DNA from: an uncultured Chloroflexota bacterium | GTDB lineage: Bacteria; Chloroflexota; Anaerolineae; Promineifilales; Promineifilaceae | NCBI GenBank assembly: GCA_900696625.1 | Contig: CAADGU010000170.1 | Coordinates: 1-36,577, forward strand | Length of the DNA stretch: 36,577 bases | Direction: 5' to 3' | Shown: in pieces, positions 8,156-15,723 of the stretch | Layout: each line of letters begins with the position of its first letter | How positions within the stretch are numbered: the stretch's first letter is position 1 | Notes under the pieces: generated by a model | What the model was told of the DNA's origin: nothing | Database searches by the model: none | What the model saw: only the letters and a program-made list of their open reading frames with translations | Translations under genes and position numbers: made by a program

Positions 8156-8668
8156 TTACGTTTCGCCAGACGGCCGTCGCCGGTAGTTACGGTAAACAAA
8201 AAATCCCAGCAGCAAAACGAGCAGAAACAGCGCCAGTTCATCTACCACGCCGGGAACCCAATCACGACCAAACCAGGCATAGAGGCCGGTGACGACAACA
8301 GCCAGCAGCACATAACTGGGTGCTATTTTTTTAACCAGCAAGGTCAGCGTGAAAAAAGCGCCGACAGCGACGACAACGGCGTCTTCCACCGGCCCCGGTA
8401 CAAAATCGGGCGCAATGGTGTAAACGAAACTGGACAATAAGGGGAGGAAAGTGAAGAGCCAACTCAGGTTTTCGATGGTGAAGGCAATGAGTACGGCCGT
8501 GCCCATCAGCAGCACAAATATCCCCCCGCCGATGATGGCCCCCGTCTGCGCATCCCATCGCCCCCACCCTACCGCAAACCCGATCAACGGCAAGACAAAG
8601 GCCAACACCATAAAAGCACAGGAAAAATAACCTTTGGTACGATCACGAGAAGCGCGGGTCTCATTCAT
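8156..8668 (-). CDS. Small polytopic membrane protein of unknown function
   Basis: A 170-residue protein with five or six hydrophobic segments and little else. Two short motifs resemble each other: APDFVPGPVEDAVVV and GRDWVPGVVDELALF, both like the DxIPDFIPxxGxxDD core of DUF1232/YkvA-type membrane proteins, so an internal duplication is possible (inference). The ATG at 8668 is used; a GTG at 8674 is also possible and would sit 4 bp from the stop of the upstream regulator. It follows the ArsR-type gene on the same strand and is very likely in its operon, so it may be part of what that regulator controls. Confidence 0.72.
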   Translation of the reverse strand: MNETRASRDRTKGYFSCAFMVLAFVLPLIGFAVGWGRWDAQTGAIIGGGIFVLLMGTAVLIAFTIENLSWLFTFLPLLSSFVYTIAPDFVPGPVEDAVVVAVGAFFTLTLLVKKIAPSYVLLAVVVTGLYAWFGRDWVPGVVDELALFLLVLLLGFFVYRNYRRRPSGET

Positions 8669-8678
8669 TTTCACTTAC

Positions 8679-9770
8679 TCAATCGGGCTGCTCCCCACTC
8701 ACAAACTGATGCAGTAAACCACAAGTGGCCTCAATTGCCTCCTGACGGGCGGCATAACGGCGCCCTTGTTGGCTGAGCGTTACATGCACCAGCCGCGCCA
8801 GCCGCAGTGCATCCAGGTGATGAATGACAGTGGGTGGGCGCAGCCGCAGCCGGCGGGCTAACTCCGCCGGCGTTAGCGGCCCATCAGACAGATGTTTGAG
8901 AATACGCAAACGGGTTGGGTCAGCCAACGCCTTCAGGGTGTTATACAGCAGTTCCGGCACTACTTCACCCGGCACCAGCGACATATCATTGGGTCGTCCG
9001 CCGTATAAAAATGCCCATTTCTCATTTCCCTGCCCAATTGGGCCAAAATAAGAGAGCGGCGTTGTCCAAAATGAAGGAATCATGACCACTTCTTTCACTT
9101 CTTGCACATCTTCATAATCAAACCGCAAACCCTGAGACAATTCCGTCAGAAGGTCAGCCAGCACCAGCGAACCGGCCAACTCTTGCGCCCTGGCGACGCT
9201 CTGGGTCAGCGCCGGTAATATGCGCTCCTCCTCTTCATGGAAAAAAACTTCGTAATAAGATTTTAGAGCGTCCAGGTATTTCAGACCAAATTGCTCGGTA
9301 TTGGCCCACGCATTCAGGGTCGCCTGCACTTCCTCCTCCGACACCTTTTTTTTGCTCATCCCCTCTTTGCGGTGCTTCTCAGTGTACAGGTCTGTCAACT
9401 GCCGCTGCTCGGTATCACTCCAGGCGCCTTGTGCTGCCACCCCGTACAAGAGTGTCTTGAAGCTGTCATCCATGTAGAAACCGGCGATTTCCGGCAAACG
9501 GCGCGCTGCCGGAATTTCGGCCAGACGCTCCAGAATGGTATTGCTGTCTTTGGGCGCCGGCAAAGCAATGAGCCAGGGCATAGGCCAGACATGGTGAAAT
9601 TTGATGACCTCTTGCAGAAACTCACGCTGTTCCACCGGCAGGCGTGAACGAACACCAGCCGCCCAGTTTCCTCGCAAAGCAAAGCGATCCGGCGTATGCA
9701 ATACATCCAGACTGATGAACAAGTCATAGGCTGTGCCAACTTCCCATGATAACTGTGGCATTGGTTCCAT
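8679..9770 (-). CDS. ArsR-type winged-helix transcriptional regulator with large N-terminal domain
   Basis: A 363-residue protein. The C-terminal ~90 residues are a typical ArsR/SmtB winged helix: LKALADPTRLRILKHLSDGPLTPAELARRLRLRPPTVIHHLDALRLARLV. Typical ArsR proteins are about 100-120 residues, so the first ~260 residues form an extra domain that I do not recognise; it is mostly alpha-helical with few Cys or His, so a classic metal-sensor site is not evident. The ATG at 9770 has no clear Shine-Dalgarno. It is followed 10 bp later by the small membrane protein and preceded by a DinB-like gene, all on the minus strand. DNA binding is confident; the ligand is unknown. Confidence 0.85.
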   Translation of the reverse strand: MEPMPQLSWEVGTAYDLFISLDVLHTPDRFALRGNWAAGVRSRLPVEQREFLQEVIKFHHVWPMPWLIALPAPKDSNTILERLAEIPAARRLPEIAGFYMDDSFKTLLYGVAAQGAWSDTEQRQLTDLYTEKHRKEGMSKKKVSEEEVQATLNAWANTEQFGLKYLDALKSYYEVFFHEEEERILPALTQSVARAQELAGSLVLADLLTELSQGLRFDYEDVQEVKEVVMIPSFWTTPLSYFGPIGQGNEKWAFLYGGRPNDMSLVPGEVVPELLYNTLKALADPTRLRILKHLSDGPLTPAELARRLRLRPPTVIHHLDALRLARLVHVTLSQQGRRYAARQEAIEATCGLLHQFVSGEQPD

Positions 9771-9807
9771 GTTGTTTTGTCTCTTTTTCCATACCTGCCG
9801 GTGGTGA

Positions 9808-9847
9808 TCCGTTGTCCGCAGCCGGAAGGCCGGGGCCGGATAACGGA
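9808..9847 (-). repeat. Imperfect hairpin between DinB-like and ArsR-type genes
   Basis: TCCGTTGTCCG (9808-9818) and CGGATAACGGA (9837-9847) are inverted repeats with one mismatch around a G+C-rich loop. The stretch also shows a loose 7-bp periodicity. It fills the 86-bp gap between two minus-strand genes and could be an attenuator or regulator binding site. Confidence 0.45.
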
Positions 9848-9856
9848 CTTCACGTC

Positions 9857-10438
9857 TCAGGCTGGTTCAAATGCGGCTTGCGCCTGGCGCACAATTTCTT
9901 GAATTTGCCCCAGATGGCTATCGTCATGGGAAAGGCCAAGTGCAAAGCGAATAACGGCCGTCAATTCCACCCCACCCGCTCGCGCCTGATAATAATTGTC
10001 CAGGTACGGTTCATCCGGCCACATGTCCAGGCTGGCTAAGCGCATACGGCGGCTTTCCTCCAGGCGATGGTGGCATTGGGCGATGGTGGTGATGGTGAGC
10101 CACGGCCGTTCACTGCGTGACCGCCGTGGTTGAACAACGACACCTCGCGCCAGTTCCGCTGCCAGCGCCGCGCTTTCTTCAGCCGAAGCAGTGGTATGCA
10201 CAATCACATGACTCAACGTCCAGGGCATATTCACTTCATCCTGATTCACCGCATACGTATCATGCGCCAATGGGTCATCTGGCACAAATGTCACACAGGC
10301 ATCAGTACAGCCGGCAATCAGTACCAGCATAGTGTCCACCATCTCATTGGTTAAATCGCGCAAATCGTCTACCACGAGACCGGCGGTTAATTCCGCCCAG
10401 GTCGCCTCTTTTTGGCGCACTTTGGCAAAATCAAGCAT
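9857..10438 (-). CDS. DinB-like / maleylpyruvate-isomerase-like helical bundle protein
   Basis: A 193-residue mostly helical protein. [15 protein letters not shown] near residue 80-95 and [12 protein letters not shown] near the C-terminus match the spacing of the metal-binding histidines in DinB-superfamily four-helix bundles (one His on helix 2, HxxxH or HxxSH late), a group that includes mycothiol- and bacillithiol-dependent enzymes. The exact thiol cofactor and reaction cannot be told. The start at 10438 is chosen because AAGGAG lies 9 bp upstream; a longer open frame begins at 10543 but runs through hairpin DNA. It sits upstream of the ArsR-type regulator on the same strand. Confidence 0.72.
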   Translation of the reverse strand: MLDFAKVRQKEATWAELTAGLVVDDLRDLTNEMVDTMLVLIAGCTDACVTFVPDDPLAHDTYAVNQDEVNMPWTLSHVIVHTTASAEESAALAAELARGVVVQPRRSRSERPWLTITTIAQCHHRLEESRRMRLASLDMWPDEPYLDNYYQARAGGVELTAVIRFALGLSHDDSHLGQIQEIVRQAQAAFEPA

Positions 10439-10523
10439 TAACAAATACTCCTTCATAAAAGCTATATCACATATGCGCTCTATTGGAAAGGCATTCTCAC
10501 CAAACCTGCGCAAAAAAGGGAGG

Positions 10524-10595
10524 AGGGGTGTTGGTTCCCTCAAACCAACACCCCTACCCAGAGATTTGGAGAAGACTGACGCAGAACGTCAGTCT
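10524..10595. terminator. Two adjacent perfect hairpins
   Basis: Arms 10524-10536 and 10543-10555 (AGGGGTGTTGGTT and its complement) make a 13-bp perfect stem with a 6-nt loop. Arms 10573-10581 and 10587-10595 (AGACTGACG and complement) make a 9-bp perfect stem with a 5-nt loop. Both lie in the 184-bp gap after the MBL gene stop and before the DinB-like start. Neither has a long T-run, so they may be attenuators or RNA-stability hairpins rather than intrinsic terminators. Confidence 0.5.
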
Positions 10596-10622
10596 GGAGA
10601 AACCTATCATCAAGTGAACCCG

Positions 10623-11252
10623 CTACATATCCCAGGTGGCATCGCCAAAGAAATTTCCGTGATCTTTGGCCACAAAAGCCTCAATTTGCGCTCGCCTGTC
10701 ACCCAGTCGGAAAGAAGGCCCATGCCCCGGATAACAAACGGTATCATCCGGCCAATGTAAGACCACATGCTGTAACGTCTGCAACGTCGTCTGAAACCCT
10801 TCAGCCGCCCATGTTTTGCCAGGGCCGCCATCAAAAATGGTATCGCCCACAATGGCCCGCCGGTCATTTTCTAAAACAAAACAGATCTGATCACCAATAT
10901 GACCAGGCGTGTAATACACCCGCAGCAAATGAAGGCCAACGGACACCACGTCACCGTTACGCAGCACCCGATCCAGCCCTACGTCCTGCCCATTTGGTTC
11001 ATGCGGCCCATCGTTCCCGGCTACGGGCACGCCCAGGCGTTGGCGCATCTCCGCCAACGCCCCAATATGATCCACATGGGTATGTGTGAGCAAAATGGCA
11101 ATTGGGCGGCTGTTGCCCAGCATCGCCTGTAGAACCTCCGGCTCATCGCCCGGATCAATCAATACACTTTGGTTGGTGTCCGGGCAGATCAGCGCGTAGG
11201 TATTCATACCCCAGGGGCCAACCTGTCTTGTTACCAGTTCCAATAACGCCAT
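10623..11252 (-). CDS. MBL-fold metallohydrolase (glyoxalase II-like)
   Basis: A 209-residue metallo-beta-lactamase-fold enzyme with the zinc motif THTHVDHIG (H57, H59, D61, H62), later YYTPGHIGDQ (His), GDTIFDGGPG (Asp) and CYPGHGPS (His), which together give a full two-metal site. Length and motifs fit the glyoxalase II-like group that hydrolyses thioesters such as lactoylglutathione, though many relatives have other substrates. The start at 11252 follows AAGGAG with a 6-nt spacer, better than an upstream frame start at 11303. It is cytosolic, with no signal peptide. It is the first of a run of minus-strand genes and is divergent from the SPFH-like gene. Confidence 0.9.
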   Translation of the reverse strand: MALLELVTRQVGPWGMNTYALICPDTNQSVLIDPGDEPEVLQAMLGNSRPIAILLTHTHVDHIGALAEMRQRLGVPVAGNDGPHEPNGQDVGLDRVLRNGDVVSVGLHLLRVYYTPGHIGDQICFVLENDRRAIVGDTIFDGGPGKTWAAEGFQTTLQTLQHVVLHWPDDTVCYPGHGPSFRLGDRRAQIEAFVAKDHGNFFGDATWDM

Positions 11253-11287
11253 CCTGCACTCCTTTACTGCGCCTGCCATAACAAATG

Positions 11288-11317
11288 ATGACAAACTTAC
11301 CAACTATTTTGTATAAT
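11288..11317 (+). promoter_or_regulatory. Promoter for the SPFH-like gene
   Basis: ATGACA (11288-11293, five of six to TTGACA) is followed after 18 bp by a perfect TATAAT (11312-11317). This is the best full-consensus promoter I see in the window. Transcription would begin near 11324, leaving a leader of about 190 nt before the ATG at 11514. Confidence 0.7.
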
Positions 11318-11329
11318 GCGTTCTGGTTA

Positions 11330-11365
11330 TTAGACTGAAATCTAACGTATTAGATTATTATCTAA
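11330..11365 (+). promoter_or_regulatory. Tandem operator-like dyads TTAGA-N6-TCTAA
   Basis: Two identical dyads, TTAGA-N6-TCTAA, lie at 11330-11345 and 11350-11365. They are offset by exactly 20 bp, about two helical turns, and begin just downstream of the predicted transcription start. This is what a dimeric repressor pair would need. The regulator is not identified; the region is otherwise AT-rich. Confidence 0.55.
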
Positions 11366-11513
11366 CACACTTCATTTGTCAATTCAGCCATCCCACCTCA
11401 ATATCTATGCAATCTGAATCATAGTACACCTAACCTATTCACCAACCAGCCCCTTTGCCGGAAACTGTAGATGCAGGTAAATGAACCTGTCTGTATTGTG
11501 GAGGTGTATCAAT

Positions 11514-12572
11514 ATGACACGAAGCGAAAAAATCATCACGGCCGTGATCATTGTCCTGGTCGCCCTTATCGTTGTGCCTATCGGCTACCTCATCGCGGAA
11601 GAAATCGGGGCGCTGATCGCGCTAGGTCTTGTTGCCCTGGGCGCTTTATTTGCTGCCGGACTCTTTGAAAATTACGTTGTGTTGAATGAGATGGAAGTAG
11701 GGGTGGTGTTCGACCGGCACGGCAATTTTGTCTGTTTTCTGGACAATGAGTACGGCCGTATCCGCCGTCGTTACGACACAGAAGACGAACCCTGGTATGG
11801 AGACACGAATGGTGACGGTATAGATGAAACTCCTGTAAAGGAAAAACGCCTGGCCAAACCGCTCAACCGCCATCGCATCAACCGGGCTACTGAGGTACTC
11901 AAATCCCGGCTGCGCAAAGGCTCCTTCGAGGCCAGCGGTACCGCCAAAGACGTGCGTACCTGTGAAGGCATCCCCATCACCATCCCCTGGACAGTCTCGT
12001 TTCGGATTGAGGTGTGGCGCATCAAACCGGGCATTGATTACAAATTGGCCCGTGCTTTACCCGACTATGCCGACAAAATGGTCGGGGGCCGGATGCTGCA
12101 AATTTTGCAGCATGTGGTGGGGCAAAAAAGCATTCAAGAGCTGTATGCAACGGCCGGCAATAACAGCGCCATCCAGCAGCTAGAAGACGAAGTCCGCACC
12201 CAACTTCTCAACCGCGCCAGAGCCATTGGCATTACCGGCATCGCCGGCAATGACTTGAAAATTGGCCCCATTGAACTGCCGGGCAAAATTGAAACGACAT
12301 TGCGAGACGCCCACCAACGCCTCTTATACGCCGACACATTAGCCACCGCGTTGCAGCGGCTGCAACAAGCAGTCCACGCTTTTTCACCGGAAGATATGGA
12401 AAGGCTCACGGAATTGGAACGGCTGCGCATTATTGACGAAAAGACGCAGTCACTTGTTCTGTCAGAATCCTTTGTCAGCACCCGCAAACAGAAACATGTG
12501 AACTTTTTCGAGGAAATGGGGCAATCAAATGGCAGTGGTTCCAAACACATTGAAGCAGATGACGAGGCGTAG
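11514..12572 (+). CDS. SPFH/band-7-like (stomatin-type) membrane protein
   Basis: A 352-residue protein. Residues about 7-55 contain two closely spaced hydrophobic segments (IITAVIIVLVALIVVPIGYLI and IGALIALGLVALGALFAAGLF), then a region starting VVLNEMEVGVVFDRHGN, typical of SPFH domain openings, and further SPFH-like strands (IPITIPWTVSFRIEVW), and a long amphipathic helix with IQQLEDEVRTQLLNRARAIGI as in stomatins. A calcium-loop-like GDTNGDGIDE sits at about residues 98-107, unusual in this family. GGAGGTG lies 8 nt before the ATG, which decides this start over one at 11481. It probably forms membrane-associated oligomers; its client is unknown. It stands alone, with a strong promoter and two operator-like dyads. 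Confidence 0.75.
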   Translation: MTRSEKIITAVIIVLVALIVVPIGYLIAEEIGALIALGLVALGALFAAGLFENYVVLNEMEVGVVFDRHGNFVCFLDNEYGRIRRRYDTEDEPWYGDTNGDGIDETPVKEKRLAKPLNRHRINRATEVLKSRLRKGSFEASGTAKDVRTCEGIPITIPWTVSFRIEVWRIKPGIDYKLARALPDYADKMVGGRMLQILQHVVGQKSIQELYATAGNNSAIQQLEDEVRTQLLNRARAIGITGIAGNDLKIGPIELPGKIETTLRDAHQRLLYADTLATALQRLQQAVHAFSPEDMERLTELERLRIIDEKTQSLVLSESFVSTRKQKHVNFFEEMGQSNGSGSKHIEADDEA

Positions 12573-12621
12573 AAGATGTGTACCGGAGCGCGTTTTGGCT
12601 TCATTGCCCTCCGTTACCCAA

Positions 12622-13242
12622 TTATTGGCCGATCACGGCCGTGCCCCCCTGCCACAATTGATACAGTCCAAAACCTAACAAAGCCGCCGCCGAAAAGAGC
12701 GCCAACAGCCGGCTCACACGAGGGTCTAGCTGTTTTGCCACGGCAAACAAAACCACAAAAGCCATAAAACCGCCGATCAACGCCCCATAGAAGCCCACCA
12801 AAAAGCTAAGACCCAAATCAGCCGACTGCCGCCAGCTTGTGAGCAAAATGGGGCCGGCGATAGTAGCCCAAAAAATATAGGGGCCTGGGCCAAGCGCATT
12901 CATCAGCGCCGCTTCAAAGATGTTAAATCGTTTGGTTTCCAGAGGTTCTGCCACAGGCACGGCCGTGTGGCGCAGCGCCAGGAACGCCTTGCGCGCCAGA
13001 TACAACAGGAAAAACCCACCCACAATCTGCAACCCCACCAGAAAACCATCCGGCAGCCGCGTCAACACAAACAACACCAGGAAAATGATCGGGCCGTCAC
13101 TTAACAAAGGGGCAAACGCCGCCCAAAGCGTACCCCGCCACCCATTCTGTAACGTTTGTGAGAGCAAATAAGCCTGGAAAGGCCCCGGCTGCGCTGCCGC
13201 CGCCCCGCCTAACAACAATCCCTGCGATAAATAAACCAGCAT
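12622..13242 (-). CDS. LysE/RhtB family amino-acid exporter
   Basis: A 206-residue polytopic protein with about six membrane segments. The N-terminus reads QGLLLGGAAAAQPGPFQAYLLSQTLQNGWR, matching the conserved PGP loop of LysE/RhtB translocators, which export amino acids and related metabolites by proton exchange. Length fits the family (about 200-210). AAGGG lies shortly before the ATG at 13242, which is 10 bp after the stop of the kinase-FGE gene, so the two are likely one transcript. The gene converges on the SPFH-like gene with a 49-bp gap. Confidence 0.88.
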   Translation of the reverse strand: MLVYLSQGLLLGGAAAAQPGPFQAYLLSQTLQNGWRGTLWAAFAPLLSDGPIIFLVLFVLTRLPDGFLVGLQIVGGFFLLYLARKAFLALRHTAVPVAEPLETKRFNIFEAALMNALGPGPYIFWATIAGPILLTSWRQSADLGLSFLVGFYGALIGGFMAFVVLFAVAKQLDPRVSRLLALFSAAALLGFGLYQLWQGGTAVIGQ

Positions 13243-13252
13243 ATGGCGACCC

Positions 13253-15517
13253 TTACGGCTTGCCGACCAAATCTTCCAGAGTTACCACACAACGAATGCC
13301 TACATAATTGAGATGCACGTCCGGCGCATACACCAATGTGGAATAAAAAGGAATCGTAGCCGAAATCTGCTGCGGCAATGAATTCCAACCGCCGCCGCGC
13401 AGCACACGCCCCGGCCCGGTCATTTTGCTCACCGTCCACTCCCACACATTGCCACACATATCGGTGCAGCCATAGGGGCTATCTCCCTCCGGCGAATAGG
13501 TGGCTACCGGCGTAGGGCCACGGCTGAAAAAGTTGCAGCGTTCCGGTGATGGCGGCTGATTGCCCCAAGGATATTCACGGCCGTCTGTCCCCCGCGCCGC
13601 CAATTCCCATTCCTCTTCCGTGGGCAGCCGTTTGCCAGCCCAGCGAGCATACGCCACCGCATCCTGCCAGCTTACCAACGTCACCGGGTAATTGGCCCGT
13701 CCCGCCGGATAGGTACGCCGTTTGCGATCCCAGTTATACGGCCGTACCGCCTTATCCGACGAGTAGGGCACCGCGTGATCCGGATTGGCGTCAATAAAGC
13801 GCTTATACTCCGCATTTGTCACCAACGTCCGGTCAATCCAAAACTCCGGCACCAACACCCGCTGGTGCATCTGTCCAAAATCATAATCCGCCGCCGGAAT
13901 CCGCACCATCACTTTATGGTCTTTCCGCCAGGTTAGCCGGTCATGCGCCCAGCCCAACATTTTATACGCCTGCTCCAGCAGCCCTCGTGTAATAGACAAG
14001 GTGGGCATCAGGCTTGCCACCGTCTCCCCCATCTCTACCACCTGCTGCCACTCACCGGCCTCCATCGCCGTCCCCATCCCCTCACAGCAAGACAGAATGC
14101 GCCGGTAACGGTTGATTGTTTCCCGCGCCGAGCGCAAATCGCGCTGCTGCTGCTTAAACAGGCGAATCATCTCATCATACCGTGTCACCACCGGCGAAAT
14201 AACATTCAACATCTGCATCACCGCCTCGCCTTCACGGTAATCGTAACGGTCACGCAAAATGTCAATCCACGTCCGCCCGGCCTCTACCAGATCACCAGCC
14301 TGGCCTGCCTGAAACGCCTTATCGTACAAACCTGCCAGGCGCAGTTCTTCGCGCGCCTGTGCCAGTTTCACTTGTACATCCCGAAAAGCCGGCTCACTAT
14401 TCACCACCTCGGCAAAAGCCTCCGCCGCCAACAACCATTCCCCCTCGGCCATCAGGCGCACACCATCTTCATACTGCTTTTCACGCCACTGCCGGGTCAG
14501 CGCCTCATCCGTCTCATGCTGCAATCCTTGCGTGGCCTCGGCCATCAAGCGTAAGGCATCGGTATGATTGCGCTCAATGTGGATGATCTGCAAACAAAGC
14601 ATTTGCACACGCAGCCACTCTTTAGCCTCATATGCGTCATGCATCTGCACCACTAACTCTTCAAGGGTAAGCTGCTGCATCCCCTTGTGTTGTTTGCTGT
14701 CGGCCACTTCCGCCAACGCCTTAACCATGAAACCGGCGCTTTCGTATCGTTGCGCAGGCGATTTCGTCAGGGCATTGAGCAGCACTTCCGATAGTTCATC
14801 ATCCAGGTCTGGCGGCGGCGGCGGTGTATCACTGTGTGCCCGCAGCAGCGCCACCAATTGCCCCTCAAAGGGAAGCTGCCCGACCAACATTTCATAAGCC
14901 ATCACTCCCAGCGAATACACATCGGTGAGGGGGGAAATTTCGCCCCACTGCTTGGAATCTACCTGCTCCGGCGCCAGATAGGCGGGTGTACCCAGGATGC
15001 CATCACTTTGGGTAATGGCTACGCTGCGCTCCAGCGAGCGCACCAGACCAAAGTCTGTCAGGGTCACAGCCAGGGAGTTGGCCTTTTCTTCCAACATGAC
15101 ATTGCCCGGTTTGAGGTCACGGTGAACCAGGCGCCGGTCTTTCAAATAGTCCAACGCCTCCGCCAGTTGGCGTAATATGGGCAGGGCTTCATCCAGCGTT
15201 AACCGTCGGTGTTCGTCCAGATATTGGCGCAATGTCACCCCCCGGATGAGGCGCATGGCCAGGTAAGACATACCGTCGGCATTGCCATAGTCATAAATGG
15301 TGACGATATTGGGGTGATGCAAGGAAGCGGCAGAGTGTGCTTCTTGCTCGAATCGTTTATTGAACGAGGGGTCTTGGGAAAATTCACCGCGGATGACTTT
15401 GAGGGCAACCCGCCGCCCCAGGCGCGTATCTTGGGCTTCGTAAACCGTGGCAAATCCGCCGCGACCAATTTCGGATAAGATGGAATACCTTGCCAGGCGG
15501 TCTGGTACATCAATCAT
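13253..15517 (-). CDS. Ser/Thr protein kinase fused to a formylglycine-generating-enzyme-like (SUMF1) domain
   Basis: A 754-residue protein. The N-terminal Hanks-type kinase is complete: GRGGFATV glycine loop (18-25), VALK with Lys40, HRDLKPGN catalytic loop, DFG, and GTPAYLAPEQ. It is followed by a helical, TPR- or coil-like region (about 285-520). The last ~210 residues are an FGE-sulfatase/SUMF1-like domain: PEFWIDRTLVTNAEYKRFI, GKRLPTEEEWELAARG, PYGCTDMCGNVWEW, RVLRGGGWNS. Authentic FGE carries a cysteine pair near the C-terminus; after RVLRGGGW no Cys is seen until one residue near the end, so oxidase activity is unlikely and the domain is probably ligand-binding. No membrane segment is visible, so it appears cytosolic. 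It is followed by the LysE-type exporter. Confidence 0.9.
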   Translation of the reverse strand: MIDVPDRLARYSILSEIGRGGFATVYEAQDTRLGRRVALKVIRGEFSQDPSFNKRFEQEAHSAASLHHPNIVTIYDYGNADGMSYLAMRLIRGVTLRQYLDEHRRLTLDEALPILRQLAEALDYLKDRRLVHRDLKPGNVMLEEKANSLAVTLTDFGLVRSLERSVAITQSDGILGTPAYLAPEQVDSKQWGEISPLTDVYSLGVMAYEMLVGQLPFEGQLVALLRAHSDTPPPPPDLDDELSEVLLNALTKSPAQRYESAGFMVKALAEVADSKQHKGMQQLTLEELVVQMHDAYEAKEWLRVQMLCLQIIHIERNHTDALRLMAEATQGLQHETDEALTRQWREKQYEDGVRLMAEGEWLLAAEAFAEVVNSEPAFRDVQVKLAQAREELRLAGLYDKAFQAGQAGDLVEAGRTWIDILRDRYDYREGEAVMQMLNVISPVVTRYDEMIRLFKQQQRDLRSARETINRYRRILSCCEGMGTAMEAGEWQQVVEMGETVASLMPTLSITRGLLEQAYKMLGWAHDRLTWRKDHKVMVRIPAADYDFGQMHQRVLVPEFWIDRTLVTNAEYKRFIDANPDHAVPYSSDKAVRPYNWDRKRRTYPAGRANYPVTLVSWQDAVAYARWAGKRLPTEEEWELAARGTDGREYPWGNQPPSPERCNFFSRGPTPVATYSPEGDSPYGCTDMCGNVWEWTVSKMTGPGRVLRGGGWNSLPQQISATIPFYSTLVYAPDVHLNYVGIRCVVTLEDLVGKP

Positions 15518-15671
15518 AAACCCACCTACGATGCATATACTGGCTGTTTTACTTCAATTGTTTGTTGGCACAGGGTTTTCTTGTTACCACATACCGATGC
15601 TAACTCTACCATAAAAATAGCATAATGGCGAGAGGAAGTAAGAGGTTTAACCCTTTACGCCGCTTTCTTTC

Positions 15672-15680
15672 TGTTATAAT
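15672..15680 (+). promoter_or_regulatory. Extended -10 promoter of the DtxR-type gene
   Basis: TGTTATAAT is a perfect extended -10. The -35 region is poor (CCTTTA), as expected when TGn is present. It lies 44 bp before the ATG at 15724, in the 206-bp divergent spacer with the kinase gene, in which I see no other gene. Confidence 0.6.
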
Positions 15681-15723
15681 CGCATGATGACACAAACATA
15701 TATCAGGCTATAAGCGGTGAATA

